NCBI GenBank assembly: GCA_003023745.1
Contig: PXYV01000032.1
Location: 1 to 54,839, forward strand
Reading direction: 5' to 3'
Length of the DNA: 54,839 bases
DNA from: Sulfobacillus acidophilus
GTDB lineage: Bacteria; Bacillota; Sulfobacillia; Sulfobacillales; Sulfobacillaceae
The notes under the pieces are model-generated. The model had not been told where the DNA came from and made no database searches. It saw only the letters and a list, made by a program, of their open reading frames with translations. Below, in pieces: positions 43,738 through 53,333 of this stretch. The translations under genes were made by a program, and so were the position numbers. Every line of letters begins with the position of its first letter. Position 1 is the first letter of the stretch.

Positions 43738-44991
43738 TCATTCTTGGTAAGCCATGTTGTACAGTGTTTCCACTAACACCTTCACCCCTGCGGCCAAGTA
43801 CATGGGCTCCGTGTATTCGGCCGGACTATGACTAATCCCGCCTCGACTCGGGACAAAGACCATGGCGGTGGGCACGAAAGGTGCCAGAATTTGTGAATCA
43901 TGGCCCGCCCCACTGTGCATCACTTTGTAATCGAGCCCCAGATTCTTACAACTGGTTTCAATTGCCGCGATAACCTGGTCACTCATCTGCACAGGATCCT
44001 CATCCATCCATCTTTCAATGGTGATATCGACCCCGTGATACGCCGCAAGATCATGCAATTTCTGCGTTATGCGGTTTGTAAACGCATCGAAAAGTATTTT
44101 GTCCGTATGCCGGATGTCCACGGAAAATTCCGCATAGCCAGGAACCACATTAACCATATTCGGCCTGACCTCGATTTTCCCAACTGTCGCCACCAACGGA
44201 TCACCAGACGCTTTGGCGTCGGAAATAATTTCGTAGATCATGTGACTGGCGGCAAAGGCCGTATCTTTGCGATATCCCATGGGCGTTGTGCCGGCATGAT
44301 TGGTTTGGCCTGTCAGTTTCACAGAGAGTCGCCGCTGTCCAACGATACTGGTGACGACTCCAACCGTCTTATGTTCAGTTTCCAGCACACTACCTTGTTC
44401 AATATGAATTTCAACAAATGCTTTCAGGTCTTTACGCCCGGGTTCCGACGGGTCCCGAAAATCAAATCCCGATTCACGCATGGCATCAACAAACTGAATA
44501 CCTTCAGCATCACAAATATTCTCGACCTGGTCTGTACGTGCGGTACCAACCAGATTCTTCGATCCCCAAAATGCATATGGAAAGCGACTGCCCTCTTCTT
44601 CGGCGAACGACACCACTTCCAGATTGCGTCGCGGTGTCCCGTACCGTTCTTTGAGATACTTAACCGCCAAAAACGCGCCCACTACCCCATAGAGCCCGTC
44701 GTAATAGCCGCCATTGCCGACAGTATCGATATGCGAACCCGACAAAATGGTATCGCTCGAAGCAGTAGAAGACCCCCTCAACGTGCCAAATAAATTTCCA
44801 ATGGCATCAAAGCGGGTCTCTAACCCCGCTTCGGACATCGCTTGCTTTAGGCGCTGCTGGGCTTGCCGCCATTCCGTTGAATAGAGAAACCGGGTCACAC
44901 CACCTGCTGGGTCTTTGCCAAATGATCCTATTAACTCAATCATGGCGGTGATATCATGACTTAAATCTTCTATCTGATTAAGATACTTCAA
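43738..44991 (-). CDS. allC: Allantoate amidohydrolase AllC (M20 family)
   Basis: Hydrolyses allantoate to ureidoglycine, CO2 and ammonia. The 417-residue binuclear metal hydrolase has SGSHIDTVGNGGYYDGLYGVVG (metal ligands), SFAEEEGSRFPYAFWGSKNLVG with the Glu pair, EIHIEQGSVLE, the dimerisation-domain GQTNHAGTTPM, and MHSGAGHDSQILAP plus GISHSPAEYT at the C-terminus. The start is a TTG at 44991, 6 bases after GGAAGGAC. First gene of its block, facing the divergent pucR gene across about 220 bases. Confidence 0.93.
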   Translation of the reverse strand: MKYLNQIEDLSHDITAMIELIGSFGKDPAGGVTRFLYSTEWRQAQQRLKQAMSEAGLETRFDAIGNLFGTLRGSSTASSDTILSGSHIDTVGNGGYYDGLYGVVGAFLAVKYLKERYGTPRRNLEVVSFAEEEGSRFPYAFWGSKNLVGTARTDQVENICDAEGIQFVDAMRESGFDFRDPSEPGRKDLKAFVEIHIEQGSVLETEHKTVGVVTSIVGQRRLSVKLTGQTNHAGTTPMGYRKDTAFAASHMIYEIISDAKASGDPLVATVGKIEVRPNMVNVVPGYAEFSVDIRHTDKILFDAFTNRITQKLHDLAAYHGVDITIERWMDEDPVQMSDQVIAAIETSCKNLGLDYKVMHSGAGHDSQILAPFVPTAMVFVPSRGGISHSPAEYTEPMYLAAGVKVLVETLYNMAYQE

Positions 44992-45211
44992 AGTCGGTCC
45001 TTCCCCCCGTCACTAGCTCATTTAGCCATTGTGTTTTTTGAAGTGTAACTCTCCCGATGTCGGGTTTCATCGTAAAATGGGGATAAAAGAAAGAGGGATT
45101 CTTTTATCTAATCTGGATAAGTGCAGACCTTTTCCCCCGTGGTATGTTGTAATCAGAACGCAATTTATCGAAAATCGAGTCCCATACAACCTACTTATGG
45201 GGGGTGCATTG

Positions 45212-46891
45212 GTGGCTTTTCTGATACAAGATCTCTTAAATCTCAAGGTGATGGAGCACGCTAAGTTTAGTGGATCCCCGGCCTGGTTAAGCAAACCCGT
45301 AACCGGTATTACCGTGATGGACGCTCCTGACATTGCCGACTGGCTAAAAGGCGGTGAAGTCATCCTGACCAGTCTGTACCCAATTCGATCTCACTCTGAT
45401 CAAGACATGAAAGACTGGGTAACTCATTTATCGGCTAAGCACATCAGCGCGTTAATCGTGAAGATCGATAAGGTTTTTGCCAAAATTCCCGAAGTCATTA
45501 CCGAATCGTGCGAAAACCACAGTATTCCCATTATCACCATTCCAATCGATGTAGCATTTGTCGACATCATGTACCCCGTGATGGAAAGATTGTTCGACAG
45601 CAAGGTCACGGAACTGCAATATTTCAAGACCGTTCACGATCAATTCACAGCACTTTCTCTGGCAGATGCTGGAATGGAACAAATCATTAAGACCTTAGAA
45701 AAGCTGATTGGCAATCCCATCACTATCTTAGATCGCTATCTGCATTGTATTGCAAGCACGAGTCAACAAGTAGCCGTGTTTCACGACGCCCAAAGATTAC
45801 AGACGGACCAATTTTTCAGTACGAACTTTGCGTTTTATACGCAAAGCGCCGCTTTCCCAGAGTTGTCAGACCAGCAATACACGCAACTAGTGGTCCCGGT
45901 GAATGGCGTCAATAATGTAAAAATCTATCTGGTGATTAATGAGATCCAGCATGCGACGGTTCCGTTGGACTTTATCGCTATCGAAAATGCAACCATTGCA
46001 TTGTCGCTGGAACTGGTGAAACAATTTGCCGTCGCCGAGGTGGAACGAAAATTCCAAAATGATCTGATTGACGATCTTCTGGCTCAGCGCACCGACTCTT
46101 TGGAGTCTATCTATGAACGCGCCAATGTCATCGGATGGGACTTAGAAGGCGAATATACGGTGATATTGTTTCGCTTGTGCGTCAACACCCACGTGGAATC
46201 CAACAAGAAAGTGATGTTCCAGCATAATCAATTGCAAAAACACTATCATTTGCTGGGAGAAATTATCAGCTTTCATTTGCCTGGTGCCATTGTTCGTACC
46301 AAAAGCGATGTCGTCATTGTTTTATGGAAAATACCAATCGACAAAGGCAGTAAGCGGGTCTGGCTAGAACACGTCAAAAAAACCCTGGAGTCTATCCAAG
46401 CGCACTTAAAACCCCAAAAAGAAGAGCTTACGTTACAAGTTGGAATCGGGAGTCCGGCATTCTCCATTTTGGACGTACCCACCAGTTATAAGGCGGCGCA
46501 AAACGCTCTAGAACTATCGGGCACCTTCGATCAAACTCACTTCATTACCAGCTTCGATGAGCTTGGCATCTATCGTTTGCTTTATGAAATCGACAACACC
46601 GAGCATCTTCAGAAATTTATACCGGAGTCATTGAATAAGCTCTTGCATTACAGTCAGTCATCTGGAAATGACTTAGTCCAAACCTTGCGCGTGTTCTTGC
46701 AGTGCAATCAAAACGTCACAAAGACTGCAAAAGCCCTCTACATTCATTACAAAACCGTGGCCTACCGCATTCAAAGAATCAAGGATATTATGGGCATTGA
46801 CTTTGAAAGCGCCGACGAGGTGCTGTCCGTCCAAGTCGGATTGAAAATCGTCGATCTGTTAGAAGTGGCAAGCCGCAATTCAAGGCGTTAA
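45212..46891 (+). CDS. pucR: PucR-family transcriptional regulator of purine catabolism
   Basis: A 559-residue regulator. The N-terminal PucR ligand domain spans about residues 8-125 (VTGITVMDAPDIADWLKGGEVILTS, AKHISALIVKI, IPIITIP). A middle GAF/GGDEF-like region (about 250-430) follows. The C-terminal PucR helix-turn-helix includes TLRVFLQCNQNVTKTAKALYIHYKTVAYRIQRI. I take the GTG at 45212, 8 bases after GGGGGG; the long upstream frame from 45029 has no site and is not domain-like. It is divergent from allC and is the obvious candidate to control the island, either activating or repressing in answer to allantoin. Confidence 0.92.
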   Translation: MAFLIQDLLNLKVMEHAKFSGSPAWLSKPVTGITVMDAPDIADWLKGGEVILTSLYPIRSHSDQDMKDWVTHLSAKHISALIVKIDKVFAKIPEVITESCENHSIPIITIPIDVAFVDIMYPVMERLFDSKVTELQYFKTVHDQFTALSLADAGMEQIIKTLEKLIGNPITILDRYLHCIASTSQQVAVFHDAQRLQTDQFFSTNFAFYTQSAAFPELSDQQYTQLVVPVNGVNNVKIYLVINEIQHATVPLDFIAIENATIALSLELVKQFAVAEVERKFQNDLIDDLLAQRTDSLESIYERANVIGWDLEGEYTVILFRLCVNTHVESNKKVMFQHNQLQKHYHLLGEIISFHLPGAIVRTKSDVVIVLWKIPIDKGSKRVWLEHVKKTLESIQAHLKPQKEELTLQVGIGSPAFSILDVPTSYKAAQNALELSGTFDQTHFITSFDELGIYRLLYEIDNTEHLQKFIPESLNKLLHYSQSSGNDLVQTLRVFLQCNQNVTKTAKALYIHYKTVAYRIQRIKDIMGIDFESADEVLSVQVGLKIVDLLEVASRNSRR

Positions 46892-47265
46892 CCCCACCAA
46901 CGTTCAATACACTCGACGGCCTTTTGTGGGGCCACGGCGGTCAATCAATAGATGGAACCTTTGCCCTTCACACAGCGCCGGATAGTGCGACACCATGACA
47001 CGTCCCGCAATTCGTATGTCCTCGATGCATAATTACGAGGCGCGTTGCCCATCCAATTCAGTCAACCCACATAGGCGAGAATTTTTGTTTGGACCGGTTC
47101 GTGCTAAGCGGCCCGTCGATCACAAGAGTGTTTCGCCACGCAGGAACGACAGCCACCAGCCAACCTGCCGCCAAAGCCTACTTCATAACTCACACCTCAA
47201 TAAGCCAGGGAACCCCCCGTGGGCCAAATCCCGACATGGCTGGCCATCACAGATTCGCGCGAAAC
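46892..47265. other. Intergenic region between pucR and aminotransferase (convergent)
   Basis: About 370 bases. A minus-strand stretch near 47055-47160 reads AAGWLAVVPAWRNTLVIDGP and looks protein-like over about 35 codons but has no proper start, so it may be a fragment of a lost gene. No terminator is obvious. Confidence 0.3.
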
Positions 47266-48426
47266 TCATAGGGTCCTGGGTTGTCCTTGACCGTGCATGC
47301 GCTCAGCGAAGCGAGCCAGCCGCGCCAGCCCCTCGTTCAAGTCCTCTTCAGACGACGCCAGGGAAATCCGGACCCAGTGTTCAGCCTGAGCGCCAAAGGC
47401 TGACCCCGGAGCAACTGCCACCCCTTCCTCCTCCAACAATCGGAGCGCGAAGTCCCGGGAAGACAAGGCAGTGCCGATATAGGCCAGGAGGTAGAAGGCA
47501 CCATCCGGATGACTCGTTTGGATATTGAATCGGTCCAGGATGTGTTTGGACAAGTCTCGGCGCCGCTGATAGGCGCGGCACATCCTGTCGACCACATCCT
47601 GAGGGCCCGTCAGCGCTGCCGCCCCCGCATACTGCAACGGCTCGGAGACCGATGACCACACGCCCATAGCAACCCGGGTCAAAGACTCAATGGCAAAACG
47701 CGGACCTGTCAGATAACCAAGCCGCCACCCGGTCATGGCATAGGTTTTCGAGAAGCTATAGACACCAAGTGTGCGGTCAGGCACCCATTGGGCCGGACTA
47801 AATGCCCGACCTTCAAAGATGATTTGGTCATAGACTTCATCCGAAATGATCCATAAATCGTGCGCCACGGCCCAATCGCACAAAGCCTTGGTTTCGGCTT
47901 TTGTCAAAAGCCGCCCGGTCGGATTGCCGGGAACATTGAGAACGACCGCGCGCGTCCGCTCCGTCACGAGAGCAGACATCCGATCCAAATCCGGTTTGTA
48001 TTGAGGGGCCTCCAGCGCGTACGGAACAGCCTGTATGCCTAAACTGGCCAATCCCCCCAGATAATCGGGCCATCCCGGATCGGGCACGAGAATTTCGTCA
48101 CCGCTCTTGGCCACACCCATAAAAGCCAAAAACAGTCCCGGGATGCCTCCGGGCGTCACTAAAATTTCATACTCGGAACGCTGAATATGGTTTACGCGGT
48201 GTAGTTTCGCCGATATCGCCGTGCGCAGCAGCATAATTCCCTCGGTCGCGGTATAACGGTTGTGGCCAGCTTGCGATGCCTGTATAAAGGCTTCCAAAAC
48301 GTGCTGGGGCGGCGAAAAGTTGGGCTCCCCGGTTTCCAGGCGGATTATGCCTGGCCGCGCGAGTGCCTGATTTAGGATTTCGCGAATTCCAGATGTCGGG
48401 AGATTTGGATCAAGACTCCAGTTCAT
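47266..48426 (-). CDS. Class I/II PLP-dependent aminotransferase
   Basis: A 386-residue fold-type I aminotransferase of the aspartate-aminotransferase superfamily. It has LETGEPNFSPPQHV, RYTATEGIMLLR, VTPGGIPGLFLAF, LVPDPGWPDY, NVPGNPTGRLL, ISDEVYDQIIFEG, the PLP lysine in YSFSKTYAMTGWRLGYLTG, and a C-terminal GSAFGAQAEHWVRISLAS with the substrate-carboxylate Arg. GAGGAGG lies 5 bases before the ATG. It stands alone between pucR and the defence genes. It is not of the class V type used for ureidoglycine transamination, so a link to allantoin breakdown is not supported; substrate unknown. Confidence 0.9.
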   Translation of the reverse strand: MNWSLDPNLPTSGIREILNQALARPGIIRLETGEPNFSPPQHVLEAFIQASQAGHNRYTATEGIMLLRTAISAKLHRVNHIQRSEYEILVTPGGIPGLFLAFMGVAKSGDEILVPDPGWPDYLGGLASLGIQAVPYALEAPQYKPDLDRMSALVTERTRAVVLNVPGNPTGRLLTKAETKALCDWAVAHDLWIISDEVYDQIIFEGRAFSPAQWVPDRTLGVYSFSKTYAMTGWRLGYLTGPRFAIESLTRVAMGVWSSVSEPLQYAGAAALTGPQDVVDRMCRAYQRRRDLSKHILDRFNIQTSHPDGAFYLLAYIGTALSSRDFALRLLEEEGVAVAPGSAFGAQAEHWVRISLASSEEDLNEGLARLARFAERMHGQGQPRTL

Positions 48427-48715
48427 GCTGCCTCCTCAAGTGTGTGAGTGGGGTCTACCATATGAGCGTATCTTACAGCATTTCAGCCAACCTCGGCTCC
48501 TGCTTTGGTTCCTCCATCCTTTCGGAGCGCTGATAGGGGGCCTATGCAGACCATACAAAGGTCCGGATTTGAGTTGACCTCCCCCGATGAGAATTCCGCC
48601 CGGCGTCCGAAGATCGACATAGTCGGGACACAAGCACAAGATGGAAGAACTCGCATGGTCCAGGTGATATTCGACTTGGGTCACGGTGAGTATCTAATGC
48701 AGGCCAAGTGACATC

Positions 48716-50329
48716 TCACTTCAAATTCAAGTATCGGTGAATCTGATTACGTACGTACGTATCATCCCCTCCTGGCAACAAGGGCAAAGCGCCTACCCCT
48801 ACCGATTCGATGCTTTGGTAAAATCGATGTTGGTGCCAATTGGGAAAAAATCGCCTCGGTAAAGGAAACAACACGATGGCCCTGTCGACCAGTCGTTCGT
48901 AAGGCACCTTAATTCCCACAATCGCATCGTGATACTGATGCATCCCGTTGATCGTGTCAATCGGAGGAATCGGAGCGCCTTTCCCATAGTGCTTAATATA
49001 ATCGTCATCCATTTCAAACCGATACTTAGCATCAAATATGAGCAACGGCCCAAGCCCCTTTAACTCCACCACATGGTCAGGTTGTTGTGCCACGGTCGGA
49101 AGTCCCGAGAATCGTCGCTCGTACAAGATGGAAACACATTCTCCGGTCGGCAATTCGACTTGTGCAGCCTGAGCTGCACCCGACGACAACAAAATATCCA
49201 TCGGATCACGCGAGATCCTCGGATGGACCATGAGGGTCCCTCCCGACTCTTCCACGACCAGACGCACAATCATCAAATAACACCAATATTCATAGAGGAG
49301 ATTGATATCCTTAATCCCGACAAAGTACCTATCGCCGTCTGGAAACAAGCCATTTTGAAGCAGTCGGTGCCACCGAACGACACGACGGAGGGCCGGGTGC
49401 GATTGGGCAAGCGGGGATGACGGTATCCGCGGCTCGCCCGCCACCCGCTCCACGCCTACCGTCGCTGATAGTCGGGCCACAAGCACGCCAACATCATGCA
49501 AAATTATATTGAGGCGGCGATGTTGTTCTAATTCGGATACTTGATTACGAACCCGTTCGAGTCGTCGCCGGATCCATTGCAATAGTTGAAGTAGATACAC
49601 GCGTTCAGCCGTAAGCGATTCCCAAATGCGAACTTGCGTAACAATCCGCGGATCGTTACTGCGTGCGTACGCCCATATATCTCGACGCCCCACCTTCTTG
49701 CGACGATCAAGATATATTCGCCGCTCCTCAGCGCTCAATTGCATCGGCAATGTTGTCCATGCGTGCGTGACATCGCGCATCAACTGCTCCCAAATCACCT
49801 CGAGGACCGATAGCCAATAACTCCATAAGTCCATCGATCCGTCGGGGGATTCTTCCATCCCTTGCAACACAGCGCTGACCAACTTGGCCGTGAGTCCACG
49901 CACCTGATTTTCCAGATCCCAGATCATGGCGCGATAATCGGTGTCGTAGTCCATTTTCCTTGAGTCGATTTTGATCCGGATGCCGGCGTCACCGACGCGC
50001 AACTCCGTCCATCCTACTTGCCGAAATTGCATCGTCATCGTCGCCATATAGACCATGCCGTGCTGCACCCAGGTCAAGTTGACCGGTCGATGGTTTTGTG
50101 TCACCTCCAATGGCACCAAAGCGCTAACCTGGATGGTATATTGAACGTCGTCAAAGAACCCCATGTGCTCCCTTGGGATTTCAAGGACGGCCCTGCCGAT
50201 TGGGAAAGCCTCGACATGGTTGATGCCAGGGACTTCGTCGCCATACAGCGGTACGGTTGACGGGCCTATTAATGCGATGACAGCATCTTGCATCGTAACC
50301 CGTAGGAGGAGATCACCAGAACGACGCAT
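48716..50329 (-). CDS. McrC-like DUF2357 / PD-(D/E)XK nuclease protein
   Basis: A 537-residue protein whose N-terminal half fits the DUF2357 family. Its C-terminal half is a PD-(D/E)XK nuclease: LLYEYWCYLMIVRLV (about 344-358), then PDHVVEL at 417-423 and LLIFDAKYRF at 429-438, giving the PD...DAK active site. A charged, likely helical segment (about 195-275) lies between the parts. In McrBC-type type IV restriction systems the McrC partner carries the nuclease and is driven by an McrB AAA+ motor. The start overlaps the AAA+ gene by 17 bases, with GAGGACGG upstream, so the two form an operon. No methyltransferase is present nearby. Confidence 0.85.
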   Translation of the reverse strand: MRRSGDLLLRVTMQDAVIALIGPSTVPLYGDEVPGINHVEAFPIGRAVLEIPREHMGFFDDVQYTIQVSALVPLEVTQNHRPVNLTWVQHGMVYMATMTMQFRQVGWTELRVGDAGIRIKIDSRKMDYDTDYRAMIWDLENQVRGLTAKLVSAVLQGMEESPDGSMDLWSYWLSVLEVIWEQLMRDVTHAWTTLPMQLSAEERRIYLDRRKKVGRRDIWAYARSNDPRIVTQVRIWESLTAERVYLLQLLQWIRRRLERVRNQVSELEQHRRLNIILHDVGVLVARLSATVGVERVAGEPRIPSSPLAQSHPALRRVVRWHRLLQNGLFPDGDRYFVGIKDINLLYEYWCYLMIVRLVVEESGGTLMVHPRISRDPMDILLSSGAAQAAQVELPTGECVSILYERRFSGLPTVAQQPDHVVELKGLGPLLIFDAKYRFEMDDDYIKHYGKGAPIPPIDTINGMHQYHDAIVGIKVPYERLVDRAIVLFPLPRRFFPNWHQHRFYQSIESVGVGALPLLPGGDDTYVRNQIHRYLNLK

Positions 50330-52289
50330 AGCCGTCCTCGGTATAACTCACAACCAACTGCTCGATTTTTATCGCGGTTTTTGGGTAGCGGCCCCAATTC
50401 TTAAAGTCTTCGATTACCCGCAATCGATCTACTGTGGAAGAATCGCGCAATTCGTTTTCCTGTAAAACCGATATAAGACGCATTAGCGCTTCAATGTCTC
50501 GGTTTACTGCAGTACCATGGAATTTAGGCAAGATCCGCTGCGCAATTTGTCTATCCAGCAGCGATTCGCGTTGCTCATCATCGTTTCGACCGAGAGCGCT
50601 CGCAAATGACAAGCCGAGCGCGATATAACGATGCATTTCTTGTGCTACACGATGCGTAAACTGCCCTCGCGACCCTCGAAGAGCCGGCCAAATGTTGCGA
50701 ATCATGGCCGAAACCGCTGTGTCTCTTAGCTCGCGTTCTTCGATCCAAGGCCACTGAAATTTAGTCTCACGTAATTTCAACCAGTCCAACGACTGTTCGA
50801 CGACCAACGCATCGGCACCGAATACGTCGAATTCCAGAACATTAGCCCGATCTAAAACCCGCGGGGTGATAGACTGGACGGAATCATCAAAGTTCATCGT
50901 TGCAATCACGCGTAGTCTGGGCGGCAAGCGCAAGGGCGTGTTTTGTTCTGCCGAAAGTCGAGGTAAATTGGGCAAGGAGCCCCATAAAGAGCCCGCCAAA
51001 CCGCTCTCCATGGCGCTAATAAAGTCAGAAAAATAATGCTCCACTTTGGCTACATTAAATTCATCGAGGCATAATAACGCTTGGTCGACTCCCGATTCCA
51101 AAAGGTCATCCAATGCGCCGCCGACTCGCTGGCGCGACAAAGGACTGATAAACCCTAAGAGATCGGTGGGGTCGGTCCAAGCAGGGCTCACCGCTACCAG
51201 ATAATAAGGCCATCCGAACAGCGACGCAATCATCCGCGTCAACGTCGTTTTCCCCGTCCCGGACCGCCCCGAAAAAATAACGAACGGCCTGACCGCCAAA
51301 GCCAATAGCACATTTAAAAAGTCGTCCATGGAAATCCGATAACCCATTTCCGTAATTACTCGATGAGCGGCATGCGGGTCGAACTGCGCCATTCCGTAAG
51401 GAGAAGCCGACTCCCTTGCCATCGAAGCCTTCGCCGACGACCCGTCTGGCCGATCCAAGGGTATCCCGGATGGCCATGGGAACTCTAGGTCACTCGTAAG
51501 TATTTGAAAGGCTTCAGCGGTAAAACGCCATAAGTAACCTTGTTTCACCTGGCCGCGCTGATCAAAGGGACCATCGGAAATGTTCATGTGCGTAAGATTG
51601 TCCGGAAATGTTTCACGTGAGTATGGTACTGAAAGTTCATAATAACGAACCGCGACACCCCACCCCTTATCCTGCCACTCATTGTGAGAACCCGGGTGAG
51701 GATTCTTTCTTTCTTCGACCTCTCCCTGGGCAATACCGATCGCGCGAATCGCTCCGTTACTATAGTGGATGAAGATGTCACCCGGTAGGACTTCCGAGAC
51801 TCTGGTCCAATGGGCCACAGTGGTACCACGTGTCGTCTGTAGCGGAGCCCAAATGTATTCACCGTTTCGCTCAGACTTGTAGGATTGTCCTTGGTTTACC
51901 CACCAATATGACGGGAGTGTCGGCGTATCGTCACCGTCGCCGGGCCCTTCCGAGCCCTCAATGGATGTTTCGCTAGTTTGTTGAGTATATTCTGGCACCC
52001 ATGAGTCCCAATGCGCATGCAAGTACGCTCGACCATGTTCAGAAATTTGCCAGGTTCCGTGACGCTTTGCCATCAGCCCTTCTTTCACCAATGCATCTCG
52101 TACCCATGAAACGTCTTCACTAGGCCGTCGCACTCGCCCGGTCTTCGTCTTGTATTGCCTATCCTCATCGGTCAATTCCGGAAAATATGCCTCCACGCGT
52201 TTGGTCGCGTCCAGGGGTTTAAGCCGCTCTCCCGCTTCATCGAGTACTTTGTGCAATGGCAGCCATATACTTGTTCTTTTAGGAAACAT
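50313..52289 (-). CDS. McrB-like AAA+ protein with Mrr_N-type and EVE-like N-terminal domains
   Basis: About 658 residues. Residues 1-95 look like the Mrr N-terminal winged helix (LPLHKVLDEAGERLKPLDA, VSWVRDALVKEGLM, WQISEHGRAYL). Residues 127-265 form an EVE/PUA-like modified-base reader (YWWVNQGQSYKSE, IWAPLQT, VLPGDIFIHYSNGAIRAIGIA, WGVAVRYYEL). The C-terminal AAA+ motor has Walker A GRSGTGKTT (341-349), Walker B ALLCLDEFN (404-412) and the McrB-type signature ATMNFDDSVQ with sensor residues. The start is the ATG at 52289, after AGAGGTGAT; the frame reaches to 52382 but without a site. With the nuclease gene it forms a type IV restriction-like system likely to recognise modified nucleic acid. 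Confidence 0.87.
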   Translation of the reverse strand: MFPKRTSIWLPLHKVLDEAGERLKPLDATKRVEAYFPELTDEDRQYKTKTGRVRRPSEDVSWVRDALVKEGLMAKRHGTWQISEHGRAYLHAHWDSWVPEYTQQTSETSIEGSEGPGDGDDTPTLPSYWWVNQGQSYKSERNGEYIWAPLQTTRGTTVAHWTRVSEVLPGDIFIHYSNGAIRAIGIAQGEVEERKNPHPGSHNEWQDKGWGVAVRYYELSVPYSRETFPDNLTHMNISDGPFDQRGQVKQGYLWRFTAEAFQILTSDLEFPWPSGIPLDRPDGSSAKASMARESASPYGMAQFDPHAAHRVITEMGYRISMDDFLNVLLALAVRPFVIFSGRSGTGKTTLTRMIASLFGWPYYLVAVSPAWTDPTDLLGFISPLSRQRVGGALDDLLESGVDQALLCLDEFNVAKVEHYFSDFISAMESGLAGSLWGSLPNLPRLSAEQNTPLRLPPRLRVIATMNFDDSVQSITPRVLDRANVLEFDVFGADALVVEQSLDWLKLRETKFQWPWIEERELRDTAVSAMIRNIWPALRGSRGQFTHRVAQEMHRYIALGLSFASALGRNDDEQRESLLDRQIAQRILPKFHGTAVNRDIEALMRLISVLQENELRDSSTVDRLRVIEDFKNWGRYPKTAIKIEQLVVSYTEDGYASFW

Positions 52290-52782
52290 AAAGTCCATCA
52301 CCTCTATACCCTGGTCGAATGGAGTGGAGGCCGGTTCGCGGGCTCGGGATCCAGATGCGGTCAATAACTCCTTCACGGCCATCTCCCAAGTTATGTCGAA
52401 AAAGGTATTCTAGCTGGTGGAAACAGATTCCTGCTAACCGTAAATCGCTCCATCTTCCATCGTAACCCGTTACAATTGGATTGGGGACATTGCTTCCCAA
52501 GGTCTCTGATTAACTCGTATTTCGAAGCTGTGGGTGAGGCTGATGAGACTTCTTGCATGAGGAATCGAGCCGGATCGCCCGAATCCCTTCATTTGGCAGG
52601 AATCGTGACAATCCTATCGATACTTTTCTTGCGTATTATTTTGGTTCAGCGCGACTCATTCTTTACACCAAGATTGGCTCATAAACACTGGACTGGAAGA
52701 TGCAGGCTTCTCAGAATCCGTGGCCCAAAAATTCCGTAAGACGCAATTCCCTCCTACCATTCGTAAGACTTGATTAGACTTG
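52290..52782. other. Region upstream of the McrBC-like operon, no supported gene
   Basis: About 490 bases. It should hold the operon's promoter; a TAGAAT hexamer on the minus strand near 52410 is a possible -10 with only a poor -35. Frames on both strands are short and not protein-like. The stretch next to 52783 may be the rest of the decayed small gene there. Confidence 0.35.
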
Positions 52783-52959
52783 TCAGGACACAGCATTGGA
52801 ATTCCATTGATAAATGAATGTGCCCAGAACCAAGCGCAATGGTTCAAAGCCCGCATTCTCGATTAAGACAAATTCGTTGGCGGATAAATTGCTCGTCAGG
52901 GGATTACACGACTCTTCCGACACCCACTGCTCTCCATGGCAAGAGAGTGTGCGCGCCAT
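52783..52959 (-). pseudogene. Truncated YbjQ-like heavy-metal-binding domain gene
   Basis: A 58-codon frame from an ATG at 52959. It reads MARTLSCHGEQWV, then LTSNLSANEFVLIENAGFEP and LRLVLGTFIYQW before a stop. The block from DLS/NLS through FEPLxLVxGxxIY is the opening of small YbjQ/UPF0145-related heavy-metal-binding domain proteins, whose remaining two thirds are missing. There is no good ribosome binding site. It lies 15 bases after the broken antitoxin gene. Truncation and setting suggest a dead fragment; family call is by eye. Confidence 0.4.
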
Positions 52960-52974
52960 TGTCGGATACTTAGT

Positions 52975-53151
52975 TTAGTTAGCCTCATCCTCGTCTGGTG
53001 TCAGCCACGCGACCGCCAGTACCGCTTCGGAGAGCATCGCCGACGTGCCGCAAGAGAAGGGAATGCACGAAGTCGGCGACCGCCTCCACCAAGTCGTCGG
53101 CGAGGTCCTGGAGGACCAACCACAGGACTTCGCGAGTCTTTGACGATGTCA
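52975..53151 (-). pseudogene. Frameshifted small antitoxin-like gene
   Basis: The ATG at 53151 follows an excellent AAGGGGGG site. The frame reads MTSSKTREVLWLVLQD then LADDLVEAVADFVHSLLLRH, an amphipathic helical pattern seen in small VapB/DUF2281-type antitoxins. It then runs into an unrelated tail. One base away, another frame continues with AMLSEAVLAVAWLTPDEDEAN and a stop at 52975, exactly the acidic LSE..LA.DWL.PEEDEA ending of that group. A single-base change near 53035 therefore breaks a gene of about 58 codons. No intact partner toxin follows. Confidence 0.55.
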
Positions 53152-53219
53152 TCAAGGCCCCCCTTGGGTTTTGGGTCTATTATACCTTGTCACAGAATGC
53201 CCCGGCCGAGTCTTGTGAC

Positions 53220-53320
53220 CTACCTATCCTCAGTCACGCCGCTGACCGCCATCCCAATGAACACGCGCGCCGGCGTTCCAATCCCGAAACTCAGCCATTG
53301 GAATCCACGACCGCATTCAT
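53220..53320 (-). pseudogene. PIN-domain toxin stub
   Basis: An ATG at 53320, 13 bases after the stop of the broken RHH gene, opens with MNAVVDSNG, the first strand and metal-binding Asp of PIN nucleases of the COG1569 type (consensus VVDSNV). After a stop and a frame change it continues as FGIGTPARVFIGMAVSGV, the next conserved segment (PARVxxxAxSG). The frame then ends at 53220. Only about 33 of the usual 130-140 codons remain, with at least one indel. The order antitoxin then PIN is that of known RHH-PIN modules. Confidence 0.45.
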
Positions 53321-53333
53321 CGTTGTGCGGCTC

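Noticed and set aside
46995..47528. 177-codon plus-strand frame
   Set aside because: More than half is antisense to the aminotransferase gene, and it is Pro/Arg/Ser-rich like a shadow frame.
48505..48711. 68-codon plus-strand frame between aminotransferase and nuclease genes
   Set aside because: No recognisable motif or ribosome binding site; kept out as unsupported, though its last 30 residues are not obviously random.
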